Made by a program: the position numbers and the translations under genes
From: Mycobacterium paraense
GTDB lineage: Bacteria > Actinomycetota > Actinomycetes > Mycobacteriales > Mycobacteriaceae
Reading direction: 5' to 3'
Length of the DNA: 64,000 bases
Assembly (NCBI RefSeq): GCF_002101815.1
Contig: NZ_LQPM01000030.1
Coordinates: 214,573-278,572 of the forward strand
Shown: positions 34,173 to 42,536 of the stretch, piece by piece
Layout of the letters: each line of letters begins with the position of its first letter
Numbering within the stretch: the stretch's first letter is position 1
Notes under the pieces: model-generated
What the model was told of the DNA's origin: nothing
The model's input: only the letters and a program-made list of their open reading frames with translations
Database searches by the model: none

Positions 34173-35117
34173 TCAGTTTCCTCGCGCGGGGTCTTGCCGC
34201 GCTCCCCCGATCAGCTCTCCGGCCCCCAGCTCGAGCAGCTCGGCGGCGACCGAGAGCCCCAGCTCCCGTGCCCGACCGGGGGTGCCGATGCCGGACGCGC
34301 GGATCACGTCAGACCCGTCCAGCGCCGCCACGCAGCCGCGCAGCGACAGTTCTTCGAAGACCCGGCCCTCCTCATCGATGGACTCGACCACCTCGGCGAT
34401 CGCGCCCACCGGTGCCGAGCAACCGGCCTCCAGTTCGGCCAGCAGAGCCCGCTCCGCGGTGACCGCCGCGCGCGTGTCGGCGTCGTCCAACTCCGCCAGC
34501 ACCGAAACCAGCTCGGCGCCGGCGCGGCACTCGACGGCGAGCGCGCCCTGAGCCGGTGCTGGCAACATCTGCACCGGCTCTAGCGTCTCGGTGACGTCGT
34601 CGAGGCGGCCCAGCCGGGCGAGACCGGCCCTGGCCACCACGATCGCGTCAAGATCACCACTGCTTACCCTGTTCAACCTGGTATCTAGGTTGCCTCGTAG
34701 GGGGCGGATTTCCAAACCGAGACCCAATGCTCTAAGCTGTGCCGCCCGCCGCGGCGATGACGTCCCCACCAGCGAACCTGCCGGCAACTCCCCCAGCACC
34801 AGCCCGTCGCGGGCGACCAGCGCGTCCCGGGGGTCGTTGCGCGGCGGTATCGCGGCGATGGTGAACCGCGGGTCGTCGGCCGTGGGCAAATCCTTGTGCG
34901 AGTGCACGGCGGCGTCGACGCGGCCGTCGACGATGGCCTCCCGCAGCGCGGTGGTGAAGGCGCCCACGCCCAGGCTCTGGATGGGCGCCGACGACCGGTC
35001 GCCGGCCGTGCTGATGGTCACCAGTTCGGCCGGATGGCCGTTGGCGATCAAGGCGTCTCTGACGACACCGGCCTGGGTGGTGGCCAACAGGCTGCCCCGG
35101 GTGCCTATCCGGATCAC
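34173..35117 (-). CDS. hemC: Porphobilinogen deaminase (hydroxymethylbilane synthase)
   Basis: Polymerises four porphobilinogens to hydroxymethylbilane. The 314-residue protein shows IRIGTRGSLLATTQAG at the start, VHSHKDLPT, TSSPRRAAQLRA, IRGN-like RPLRGNLDTRL and the dipyrromethane cofactor cysteine in LEAGCSAPVGA (Cys233). GTG 35117, 13 bp after the hemA stop, gives the standard N-terminus; a longer in-frame reading would overlap hemA and has no family match. Confidence 0.96.
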   Translation of the reverse strand: MIRIGTRGSLLATTQAGVVRDALIANGHPAELVTISTAGDRSSAPIQSLGVGAFTTALREAIVDGRVDAAVHSHKDLPTADDPRFTIAAIPPRNDPRDALVARDGLVLGELPAGSLVGTSSPRRAAQLRALGLGLEIRPLRGNLDTRLNRVSSGDLDAIVVARAGLARLGRLDDVTETLEPVQMLPAPAQGALAVECRAGAELVSVLAELDDADTRAAVTAERALLAELEAGCSAPVGAIAEVVESIDEEGRVFEELSLRGCVAALDGSDVIRASGIGTPGRARELGLSVAAELLELGAGELIGGARQDPARGN

Positions 35118-35130
35118 GTGCGGCAATCGG

Positions 35131-36501
35131 CTACTCGCCGGACTGTTGAGGTGTGCCGGCATCGAATCCGCTTGGCGCGACTGGCAATTCGCCAGCGGCG
35201 ACGGCATCGACGGCGGTCTGGTCAAGTTCGAAGAGTTCGCGCAGCGCCTCGGCGTAGCTGTCGCCGCCCGGGGCGCTGGCGAGCTGTTTGATCCGCACGG
35301 TGGGGGCGTGCAGCAGCTTGTCGACGACGCGGCGCACGGTGCGCGCCACCTCCTCGCGGTGGGCGCTTTCCAGGCCCGGCAGCCGGTTGTCGAGGCGCAG
35401 CAGCTCGGCCTCGACGACGTCGGCGGCGCGCTGGCGCAGCGCCGTCACCGTCGGGGTGACCTCGGCCATCCGCTGCCCCGCCAGGTAGGTGGCGACCTCG
35501 GCCGCCACGATGTGGCGCGCGGCGTCGACGTCGGCGGCCGCGGCGTGGGCCGACGGCTCGCGTTGCACGCGGTCCACGTCGACGACCCAAACCCCGGGCA
35601 GCCCGGCCACCGCCGGGTCGACGTCGCGCGGCATGCCCAGGTCGCAGATCACCAGCGGGTGGGTCGCCTCGTCACGGCGGGCCGCCGCCAGCGCGTGGTG
35701 CACGTCGGCCAGCGAGACGACGGGCCTGACCGCGCCCGTGCAGCTGACCACGACGTCGGCGTCCGCCAGCGCGTCGGGCAGCCGGTCCAGGGTGAGCGCC
35801 TCGGCCCGCACGCCGGATTCGCGGATCTTGCGGGCCAGCCGCTGCGCGCGGGACGCCGACCGGTTGACCACCACGACGTGGTCGATGCCGGCCCGGATGA
35901 GGTGCGCCGAGGACAGCGCGCCCATCGCCCCGGCGCCGATGACCACGGCGGTCTTGCCCGCCAGCCCGCCCAGCCTGCGCTCGGCCATGCCGAGTGCGAC
36001 CGACACCACCGAGGCGCCGGCGGCGTCGATGGCGGTTTCGGAGTGCACCCGCTTGCCCACCGACAGCGCCCGCTGGGCCAACTCGTGCAGCACCCGGCCG
36101 ACGGTGCGGTTGGCCTCGGCGGTCCCGTAGGCGCGGCGCACCTGGCCCAGCACCTGCTGCTCGCCGATCACCGCGGAATCCAGGCCGCTGGCCACCGCGA
36201 ACAGGTGCTCGACGGCGGCCTCGCTGTAGCGCACGTAGGCGTACTTGGTCAGGTCGCCCATCGACATGCCGGAGTGCTCCGACAGCACCTGCCCGACCAC
36301 CGCCAACCCGCCGTGGAACGCCTCGACGACGGCGTAGACCTCGACCCGGTTGCAGGTCGAGAGCACCATCGCCTCGGTCACCAGCGGCGACTGCAACACC
36401 CGATCGACGATCTTGACCTGATCGGACTCGTCGATGCTGAGTTGCTCCAAGACGGAGACCGGCGCACTGCGGTGCGAAACCCCGAAGAGCAGGACGCTCA
36501 C
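35131..36501 (-). CDS. hemA: Glutamyl-tRNA reductase
   Basis: First enzyme of the C5 pathway: NADPH-dependent reduction of glutamyl-tRNA(Glu) to glutamate-1-semialdehyde. The 456-residue protein has the catalytic cysteine in MVLSTCNRVEVYA (Cys50), SGLDSAVIGEQQVLGQV, the nucleotide-binding motif VIGAGAMGALSSAHL, and a C-terminal helical dimerisation domain. It heads hemA-hemC-hemD-hemB; hemL acts next but lies 16 kb away. Confidence 0.97.
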   Translation of the reverse strand: MSVLLFGVSHRSAPVSVLEQLSIDESDQVKIVDRVLQSPLVTEAMVLSTCNRVEVYAVVEAFHGGLAVVGQVLSEHSGMSMGDLTKYAYVRYSEAAVEHLFAVASGLDSAVIGEQQVLGQVRRAYGTAEANRTVGRVLHELAQRALSVGKRVHSETAIDAAGASVVSVALGMAERRLGGLAGKTAVVIGAGAMGALSSAHLIRAGIDHVVVVNRSASRAQRLARKIRESGVRAEALTLDRLPDALADADVVVSCTGAVRPVVSLADVHHALAAARRDEATHPLVICDLGMPRDVDPAVAGLPGVWVVDVDRVQREPSAHAAAADVDAARHIVAAEVATYLAGQRMAEVTPTVTALRQRAADVVEAELLRLDNRLPGLESAHREEVARTVRRVVDKLLHAPTVRIKQLASAPGGDSYAEALRELFELDQTAVDAVAAGELPVAPSGFDAGTPQQSGE

Positions 36502-36599
36502 GGCAGCATCACCTGGCCAGCTCCCTTGCTTCCCCAGTAACTGAACTGGTGTCCACGGTAATCGTTAATCAGCTGGGCTACCAAATAAGTGGTCGCGGG

Positions 36600-36869
36600 C
36601 TACCGGGCGAGGTCGGCGCGCAGCCGCGGCTCGTCCACCTCCCAGTAACTGTGCTCCCGGCCGTCCAGCAGCACCACCGGGAGGCGATCGCCGAACTCCG
36701 CCCGCAGTGCCGGGTCGCCCGCCGCCGCGGCGGCGTCGACGTCGGTCGTGGCCAGCTCGAAGCCCAGCTCGTCGGCCAGTTCGACCAGCCGGGCGTGGAC
36801 CCGCTCGCAGATCGTGCAGCCGTCGCGGGTCAGCAGCTCCACCCGCGGTCGGCGTGCGCCCTGGGTCAT
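36600..36869 (-). CDS. Glutaredoxin-like protein, DUF836 (Rv0508-like)
   Basis: An 89-residue thioredoxin-fold protein with the redox motif RDGCTICERVH (Cys18, Cys21), cis-Pro in RLPVVLLDG and a Trp-rich end. Such DUF836 proteins are thought to be mycothiol/glutaredoxin-like reductases; partner unknown. It lies 98 bp upstream of hemA on the same strand and could share or precede its promoter. Confidence 0.88.
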   Translation of the reverse strand: MTQGARRPRVELLTRDGCTICERVHARLVELADELGFELATTDVDAAAAAGDPALRAEFGDRLPVVLLDGREHSYWEVDEPRLRADLAR

Positions 36870-36928
36870 GGCGACCAGTGTCGCAGCGGGTGACCCCAGA
36901 CTGAATTGTGGGGCCGCGCCGCGGCGGT

Positions 36929-36940
36929 TACGTTGCCGCT
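36929..36940 (+). promoter_or_regulatory. Leaderless-type promoter for the esxF-like gene
   Basis: TACGTT (36929-36934, TANNNT) is followed by six bases and then the GTG at 36941, the spacing of mycobacterial leaderless transcripts that start at the first coding base. No ribosome-binding site precedes the GTG, which agrees. No clear -35. Confidence 0.55.
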
Positions 36941-37252
36941 GTGGCTGCCGAGAACGCGGTGCGGGTCGACCCGGAGGTGATGCGGGGCTTCGCCGAGGCG
37001 CTGTCCGGTCGCGCCGAGGAGCTGCGGCACCAGTTCGCGGAGCTCAACGCTTCGGTCGGCGACATGCTGGGCGGCTGGCGCGGAACGTCGGGCAGCGCCT
37101 ACGCCGCCGCCTGGGAGCTGTGGCACCGCGGCGCCGGCGAGGTCGAGGTCGGGCTGTCGATGCTGGCGCGGCTGGTGGGCCAGGCCGGCGGGCTCTACCA
37201 GCACAACGAGGCGGCATCCGCCCACGCGCTGCGCGGGGTGCACCGTGGCTGA
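36941..37252 (+). CDS. esxF: WXG100 protein, EsxF-like
   Basis: A 103-residue helical-hairpin WXG100 protein with the WRG turn (Trp46-x-Gly48) in MLGGWRGTSGSAYAAAWELW. From memory it resembles M. tuberculosis EsxF (Rv3905c) closely along its whole length, including the ending YQHNEAASAHAL. EsxF pairs with EsxE and in M. tuberculosis both are needed to export and insert the outer-membrane channel toxin CpnT. No C-terminal YxxxD secretion tag is obvious. The stop overlaps the start of the second WXG100 gene, so both are translated together. Confidence 0.85.
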   Translation: MAAENAVRVDPEVMRGFAEALSGRAEELRHQFAELNASVGDMLGGWRGTSGSAYAAAWELWHRGAGEVEVGLSMLARLVGQAGGLYQHNEAASAHALRGVHRG

Positions 37253-37535
37253 GGCGTTTCGGGTGGATCCGCAGGCGCTGGCCGATGCGGTGCGACGGAT
37301 GGCGGAGTTCGCCCGCTACGCCGAAAGCACGCTGGCCGAAATCGATTCCCTGGTAGGGACTTTGCACTCGACATGGACCGGAAGCGGCGCGGCGGCGCAC
37401 GCCGAGGCGCATCGGCACTGGGCCCGCGGCGAGGCGATGATGCGCGAGGCCCTGGCCCAATTGCGGGCCGCGGGTGAGACGACCCACGGCAACTACACCG
37501 GCGCGATGTCGACGAATGTGGCCATGTGGCCCTGA
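37245..37535 (+). CDS. esxE: WXG100 protein, EsxE-like
   Basis: A 96-residue WXG100 protein with the WTG turn (Trp44-x-Gly46) and strong resemblance, as I recall, to M. tuberculosis EsxE (Rv3904c), including AHAEAHRHWARGEAMMREAL and the NYTGAMSTNVAMW end. GTG 37245 lies inside the esxF-like gene (8-bp overlap). The two should form a heterodimer. No cpnT, ppe, pe or ecc gene lies nearby; what follows is serB1 and lipid genes. Confidence 0.85.
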   Translation: MAEAFRVDPQALADAVRRMAEFARYAESTLAEIDSLVGTLHSTWTGSGAAAHAEAHRHWARGEAMMREALAQLRAAGETTHGNYTGAMSTNVAMWP

Positions 37536-37640
37536 CCTGACGCCTCAGCCGCGCAGACCGTCCCGGGCATCCGCCGGATAGGGTTGATAACGGTCATCCC
37601 ACGGATTACCGGGCGGCACGGCGAGCTAGGAGGTTGGGCC

Positions 37641-38555
37641 TTGGTTTCATCGGCTTCCTCTGAGTCGGGCGGCGCCGACGCCGGCCGCGCCGACCTGGAC
37701 GCGCTGGTCGACAACGCGAGCGCCGAACGCGCGCTGGAGGACTTGCAGGCCAGCGCCCCCGAAGAAGGTCACCCGCAGCCGCCGGTCGACCTCACCGCGG
37801 CCGCGTTCTTCGACGTGGACAACACGCTGGTGCAGGGCTCCTCGGCGGTGCACTTCGGGCGGGGGCTGGCCGCGCGCAACTACTTCACCTATCGCGACGT
37901 GCTCGGATTCATCTACGCGCAGGCCAAGTTCCAGCTGCTGGGCACCGAGAACAGCGACGACGTCGCCGCCGGCCGGCGCAAGGCGCTCGCGTTCATCGAG
38001 GGCCGCTCGGTCGAGCAACTGGTGGCCCTCGGCGAGGAGATCTACGACGAGATCATCGCCGACAAGATCTGGGCCGGCACCCGCGCGCTGACGCAGATGC
38101 ACCTCGACGCCGGCCAGCAGGTGTGGCTGATCACCGCCACGCCGTACGAGCTGGCGGCGACGATCGCGCGGCGGCTGGGGCTGACCGGCGCGCTGGGCAC
38201 GGTCGCCGAGTCCGTCGACGGCGTTTTCACGGGCAGGCTGGTCGGCGAGATCCTGCACGGCCCCGGCAAGGCCCACGCCGTGCGGTCGCTGGCCATCCGC
38301 GAGGGCCTCAACCTCAAGCGCTGCACCGCCTATTCGGACAGCTACAACGACGTGCCCATGCTGTCGCTGGTCGGCACGGCCGTCGCGATCAACCCCGACG
38401 CACGCCTGCGGGCCCTGGCCCGCGAACGTGGTTGGGAGATCCGCGACTTTCGCACCGCCCGCAAGGCCGCGCGGATCGGGGTGCCGTCGGCCCTGGCCCT
38501 GGGCGCGGCCGGTGGCGCGCTGGCGGCGCTGGCGTCACGGCGGCAATCGCGCTGA
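37641..38555 (+). CDS. serB1: HAD-family phosphatase, phosphoserine phosphatase-like
   Basis: A 304-residue HAD hydrolase. Catalytic motif I FFDVDNTLVQGSS (Asp58, Asp60), motif II WLITATPYEL, and motif IV CTAYSDSYNDVPML are complete, fitting the SerB/CicA group; the C-terminus has an Ala-rich, possibly membrane-associated segment. Phosphoserine is the predicted substrate, though these proteins are often annotated beyond evidence. Start is TTG 37641, chosen because AGGAGG sits seven bases upstream; other in-frame starts lack a ribosome-binding site. Confidence 0.87.
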   Translation: MVSSASSESGGADAGRADLDALVDNASAERALEDLQASAPEEGHPQPPVDLTAAAFFDVDNTLVQGSSAVHFGRGLAARNYFTYRDVLGFIYAQAKFQLLGTENSDDVAAGRRKALAFIEGRSVEQLVALGEEIYDEIIADKIWAGTRALTQMHLDAGQQVWLITATPYELAATIARRLGLTGALGTVAESVDGVFTGRLVGEILHGPGKAHAVRSLAIREGLNLKRCTAYSDSYNDVPMLSLVGTAVAINPDARLRALARERGWEIRDFRTARKAARIGVPSALALGAAGGALAALASRRQSR

Positions 38556-38599
38556 TAGGCTGCGCCGCTGAGACGTATTCGAGCGGGGAGCACAGCGGC

Positions 38600-39112
38600 A
38601 TGACAGTCCCAGAATCAGCGCAAGGACTCATCGGCAGCCATTACCGGGCGCCGGATTATTTCCAGGTCGGGCGCGAAAAGATTCGGGAGTTCGCACAGTC
38701 GATCAAGGACGAGCACCCGACGCATTACAACGAGGCCGACGCCGCCGCCGCCGGCTATCCCGCGCTGGTGGCGCCGCTGACCTTCCTGGCCATCGCGGGC
38801 CGAAAAGTGCAATTGGAGATTTTCACCAAGTTCAGCATTCCGATCAACATCGCGCGGATCATGCACCGCGACCAGAAGTTTCAGTATCACCGCCCGATCC
38901 TGGCCCACGATAAGCTGTACTTCGACACGTATTTAGACTCGGTGATCGAATCCCACGGCGCGGTGATCGTCGAAATCCGCAGCGAAGTCACAGACGCCGA
39001 GGGCAAGCCGGTGGTCACCAGCGTCGTTACGATGCTGGGGGAAGCCGCACACCAGGACGCTGGCGCTGAAGAAACCGTCGCCGCGGTCGCATCAATATCA
39101 GCCGGAAAGTAG
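38600..39112 (+). CDS. MaoC-like hot-dog dehydratase, HadA-type (Rv0504c-like)
   Basis: A 170-residue single hot-dog protein similar to the N-terminal FAS1/HadA dehydratase family, with GLIGSHYRAPDYFQVGREKIREFA (partly GSHYRAPDYFQVG), NEADAAAAGYPALVAPLTF and HRDQKFQYHRPILAHD. HadA-type proteins pair with HadB in dehydrating 3-hydroxyacyl chains during mycolate elongation; this one lacks an adjacent partner. GGGGAG precedes the ATG by eight bases. It lies 11 bp before cmaA2, suggesting a mycolate-related operon. Confidence 0.85.
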   Translation: MTVPESAQGLIGSHYRAPDYFQVGREKIREFAQSIKDEHPTHYNEADAAAAGYPALVAPLTFLAIAGRKVQLEIFTKFSIPINIARIMHRDQKFQYHRPILAHDKLYFDTYLDSVIESHGAVIVEIRSEVTDAEGKPVVTSVVTMLGEAAHQDAGAEETVAAVASISAGK

Positions 39113-39123
39113 GGGCGATTCCA

Positions 39124-40026
39124 ATGTCACAGGGCGAATCGGGTGGTACCCAGCTGAAGCCGCCGGTCGAGGCGGTCCGATCCCACTACGACAAATCCAA
39201 CGAGTTCTTCAAGCTGTGGCTCGACCCGTCGATGACCTACAGCTGCGCGTACTGGGAAGACGGCGCCAAGACGCTGGAAGAGGCCCAGTACGCCAAGCGC
39301 AAGCTCGCCCTGGACAAGCTCAACCTCGAGCCGGGCATGACGCTGCTCGACATCGGCTGCGGCTGGGGTGCGACCATGCGGCACGCCGTGCAGGAGTACG
39401 ACGTCAACGTGATCGGCCTGACGCTGAGCGAAAACCAGTACGCCCACGACGTCGAGAAGTTCAAGGAGGTCGACAGCCCCCGCCGCAAAGAGGTGCGGAT
39501 CCAGGGCTGGGAGGAGTTCGACGAGCCGATCGACCGCATCGTGTCACTCGGCGCCTTCGAGCACTTCGCCGACGGCGCGGGCGACGCCGGGTTCGAGCGC
39601 TACGCCACCTTCTTCAAGAAGTTCTACGACCTGACGCCCGAAGACGGCCGGATGCTGCTGCACACCATCACCATCCCCGAGCCCGAAGAGGCCAAGGAGT
39701 GGGGCCTGACGTCGCCGATGAGCCTGCTTCGGTTCATCAAGTTCATCCTGACCGAGATCTTCCCCGGCGGTCGGTTGCCGCGGATCTCGCAGGTCGACCA
39801 CTACTCGTCGGAGGCGGGCTGGAAGGTCGAGCGTTACCACAAGATCGGCCACAACTACGTTCCCACCCTGAACGCCTGGGCCGACGCGCTGGAGGCGCAC
39901 AAGGACGAGGCGATCGCCCTGAAGGGGCAGGACACTTACGACATCTACATGCACTACCTGCGTGGCTGCTCGGACCTGTTCCGCGACCGCTACACCGGCG
40001 TGTGCCAGTTCACGCTCGTCAAGTAA
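39124..40026 (+). CDS. cmaA2: Cyclopropane mycolic acid synthase 2
   Basis: SAM-dependent methyltransferase (300 residues) that adds a cyclopropane to mycolic acid chains; CmaA2 makes the trans ring on oxygenated mycolates and can act at the proximal cis position. SAM motif LLDIGCGWGATMRHA, the PCAS signature VRSHYDKSNEFFKLWLDPS and YSCAYW near the N-terminus, and the active-site region YMHYLRGCSDLFRD are present. The protein matches remembered M. tuberculosis CmaA2 nearly throughout. A strong hairpin terminates the operon directly downstream. Confidence 0.95.
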   Translation: MSQGESGGTQLKPPVEAVRSHYDKSNEFFKLWLDPSMTYSCAYWEDGAKTLEEAQYAKRKLALDKLNLEPGMTLLDIGCGWGATMRHAVQEYDVNVIGLTLSENQYAHDVEKFKEVDSPRRKEVRIQGWEEFDEPIDRIVSLGAFEHFADGAGDAGFERYATFFKKFYDLTPEDGRMLLHTITIPEPEEAKEWGLTSPMSLLRFIKFILTEIFPGGRLPRISQVDHYSSEAGWKVERYHKIGHNYVPTLNAWADALEAHKDEAIALKGQDTYDIYMHYLRGCSDLFRDRYTGVCQFTLVK

Positions 40027-40037
40027 GCCGCACACAC

Positions 40038-40077
40038 GCAAAGCGCCCCGGATGCCATCGGCGCCGGGGCGTTTTGC
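40038..40077. terminator. Bidirectional intrinsic terminator after cmaA2
   Basis: Arms GCAAAGCGCCCCGG (40038-40051) and CCGGGGCGTTTTGC (40064-40077) pair with one mismatch around a 12-base loop. T-runs follow on the plus strand (GTTTTGC) and, less clearly, on the minus strand, so it can stop both cmaA2 and the convergent acyltransferase gene. The last bases overlap the stop of that gene. Confidence 0.85.
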
Positions 40078-41144
40078 TAGCCGAAGAAGATGTTGCGGCG
40101 CCCGGCCAGCAGCCGGTACAGCGTCTGCTGGATCGTCTCGCGGACCTGATCGGTCAGCTCGAAGGTGACCATCGGGTCCTCGGCGTCGGACGCGGCGTAG
40201 TCATTCGTGTAGATCGGCTCACCAAAAGCGATGCGCCACTTCGACGGAAGCGGCACCAGCCCCGCGGGCCCGGCCAGCGGGAACAGCGGGGTGACCGGGA
40301 AGTACGGCAGACCGAACAGCCGCGCCAGCAGCTTGACGTCGGTGAGCATCGGGTAGATCTCTTCGGAACCGACGATCGAGCACGGCACGATCGGGGCCTT
40401 GGTGCGCAGCGCCGCCGTCACAAACCCGCCGCGCCCGAACCGCTGCAACCGGTAGCGGTCCTCGAAGCGCTTGCCCAGCCCTTTGTAGCCCTCGGGGAAC
40501 ACGGCGGTGAGCTCGCCCGCGGCCAGCAGGCGATGCGCGTCCGTCGTGCAGGCCATGGTGTGGCCCGCCTTGCGGGCGGCCTCGCCCACCACGGGCAGGT
40601 CGAAAACCATGTCGGCGGCCAGCAGTCGCAGGTCGCGCTGCGCGGGGTGTTCGTCGTGCACCGCGACCGACAGCATCAGCCCGTCGAACGGCAGCACCCC
40701 GGCGTGGTTGGCCACCACCAGCGCGGCGCCGTCGCTCGGCAGGTTCTCGATGCCGCTGACCTCGACCCGGAACCACGACCGGAAGAAGAAACGCAGCAAA
40801 GGCCGAACGATCGCGCTGTTGAAGTGCGGATCGAAGCCGAACTCGTCGACGGTGTAGTCGCCCATGAACCGCTGCCGCAGGAAGCCCGCGACCGCGGCGA
40901 CCTTCTGCGCGAGATCGTTGAGCGGCGCCTCGGGCGTGGCCGTCGCGCCGGCGGCGCGGCGGTGTTCGTCGATTTCGCGAACGACCGCGGCGATCTGTTC
41001 GGCCGACGCCCGACCGCGCGGATCCGAGAGGAGGGAGGGATGTTGACGGGACGACTCAGCCCGCTGATCGGCTCTGCGCCGCGCTGCTACCCGACCCCGA
41101 TTCGTATGCAGTGGAATGACGTTCGCTCTGGTTTCGCCAGCCAC
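40077..41144 (-). CDS. PlsC-like lysophospholipid/glycerol acyltransferase (Rv0502-like)
   Basis: A 355-residue acyltransferase. A charged N-terminal third (1-120) precedes a PlsC-type core: ALVVANHAGVLPFDG, DMVFDLPVVG, the motif AVFPEGYKGLGKRF (FPEG block) and APIVPCSIVGSEEI. The spacing in the first motif is NHx6D rather than the usual NHx4D, as in a TMEM68/DGAT2-like subgroup. It probably uses acyl-CoA or acyl-ACP on a glycerolipid. GTG 41144 begins five bases after the galE2 stop, implying coupling. Confidence 0.87.
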   Translation of the reverse strand: MAGETRANVIPLHTNRGRVAARRRADQRAESSRQHPSLLSDPRGRASAEQIAAVVREIDEHRRAAGATATPEAPLNDLAQKVAAVAGFLRQRFMGDYTVDEFGFDPHFNSAIVRPLLRFFFRSWFRVEVSGIENLPSDGAALVVANHAGVLPFDGLMLSVAVHDEHPAQRDLRLLAADMVFDLPVVGEAARKAGHTMACTTDAHRLLAAGELTAVFPEGYKGLGKRFEDRYRLQRFGRGGFVTAALRTKAPIVPCSIVGSEEIYPMLTDVKLLARLFGLPYFPVTPLFPLAGPAGLVPLPSKWRIAFGEPIYTNDYAASDAEDPMVTFELTDQVRETIQQTLYRLLAGRRNIFFG

Positions 41145-41149
41145 GATAC

Positions 41150-42265
41150 CTACCTGCCCCCACCCCATGGAATTGCATTTCGGCTTCCCCAGCGCTGCGC
41201 TAACGCTATGGCGCGACCCTCCAGGGAGCGTACCCGATCAGGGTCGATTATGGGAGTCAGGCCACGGCCGCGGACGTAGTCGTCGAACGCCTCGGCCGTC
41301 GTCCATTTCGGCTGGTAGCCGAGCTCCGTCCGCATCCTGGTGGTGTCCATGACGCGCCCGTAACTCAAATACTCGAACTGATCGCGAGTGATTTCGGTAT
41401 AGCGGTTAGCCCGTCTCAGCGAATCGAGCGCCCACACGCCAAAACCGGGCACCGGCACCGGGATTCGGCCCGCCCGCCGGATCGCCTGCGACAGCATGAT
41501 GATCCCGTCGGCGCCGATGTTGAACGTGCCGGCCTTGCCCGCCATCGCCGCGCGCTCCAGGGCGCCCAGCGCGTCCTGCTCGTGCAGCAGCTGCAACCGC
41601 GCGTCGCGGCCGAACATGGTCGGCACCAGCGGGCCGGCCAGATACCGCGACAGCGAGGTGTCCATCGCCGGGCCGATCATGTTGGCCAGCCGCAGGATCG
41701 TCACCGCGATGTCGGGGCGGCGCCGCCCCAGCCCGCGCGCGTAGCCCTCGATGTCGAGGCTGTCCTTGGCGAACCCGTCGCGGAAGGGCCGGCGGCTGCT
41801 GCTGTCCTCGGTGAACATGACGGGATCGTGCGCGCTGGACCCGTACACCTCGGACGTCGACTTGAGGATGACCCGGCGCACCGAGGGCGCCTTCTGGCAG
41901 GCCGCGAACAGCTGCATCGCGCCCATCACGTTGATTTCCTTCAACGCCGCGCTGCCGCCGGATCGCGGGGCGTAGGACGCCGCGGCGGCGTGCACCACGG
42001 TGTCGACCTCGCCGTTGCGAATCACCTTGGCGATGAAGGGATTCCGGATGTCGGCGCGGACGAACTCGGCGCGCCCCATGCGGCGCAGCATGTCCTTGCT
42101 CGGGGCGATCGCGTCCACCGCGATGACCCCCTTGATCAAGGGGTTCTGCGCGAGCCGGGCAGTCAGGTAGCCGCCCAGAAACCGGCACGCACCGGTGACG
42201 AGCACAACTTTGGGGTAGTGCACGGTGCCGGAAGTTCCGGCACCTTCCCCACTCGACTGATCCAC
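41150..42265 (-). CDS. galE2: Extended SDR, epimerase-like, without catalytic Tyr/Lys (galE2/Rv0501-like)
   Basis: A 371-residue Rossmann protein: VVLVTGACRFLGGYL (residues 20-34) is the NAD-binding motif in a non-standard form (GACRFLG), then VVHAAAASY and ILRLANMIGPAMD. Where active extended SDRs have YxxxK, the aligned stretch reads GFAKDSLDIE, with Phe165 for Tyr and Ser169 for Lys. Epimerase activity is therefore unlikely, and a regulatory or binding role is possible. It is coupled to the acyltransferase behind it and follows the bS22 gene by 71 bp. Confidence 0.88.
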   Translation of the reverse strand: MDQSSGEGAGTSGTVHYPKVVLVTGACRFLGGYLTARLAQNPLIKGVIAVDAIAPSKDMLRRMGRAEFVRADIRNPFIAKVIRNGEVDTVVHAAAASYAPRSGGSAALKEINVMGAMQLFAACQKAPSVRRVILKSTSEVYGSSAHDPVMFTEDSSSRRPFRDGFAKDSLDIEGYARGLGRRRPDIAVTILRLANMIGPAMDTSLSRYLAGPLVPTMFGRDARLQLLHEQDALGALERAAMAGKAGTFNIGADGIIMLSQAIRRAGRIPVPVPGFGVWALDSLRRANRYTEITRDQFEYLSYGRVMDTTRMRTELGYQPKWTTAEAFDDYVRGRGLTPIIDPDRVRSLEGRAIALAQRWGSRNAIPWGGGR

Positions 42266-42336
42266 CCAAACAGCCTAACGGGCGGGCGAGACGGCGGCGT
42301 TACGGCGACGCGACGGTCGGCTGGGCTTACTTGGGC

Positions 42337-42438
42337 TTACTTGCCAAGTTTTCTGCGCTGCACCCGGGTGCGACGCAGCAGCTTGCGGTGCTTCTTCTTC
42401 GACATGCGCTTGCGCCGCTTCTTGATTACTGAACCCAT
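42337..42438 (-). CDS. Small ribosomal subunit protein bS22
   Basis: A 33-residue, extremely basic protein: [19 protein letters not shown] then a basic end closing in LGK. It matches the actinobacterial AURKAIP1/COX24-like peptide identified as an extra 30S protein near the decoding site in mycobacterial ribosomes (Rv0500B). ATG 42438 has a GGAG four bases before it. Too short for usual gene finders, but the sequence is unmistakable. Confidence 0.95.
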
Positions 42439-42536
42439 GAACTCCGCTATCTGACCGGTGACCTGCTCCTACTTGACCCGGATACTTTACCCGGCCGTCA
42501 GCTCGGAACACCAAACCGGTGGCGCAGGGCGGCAGG

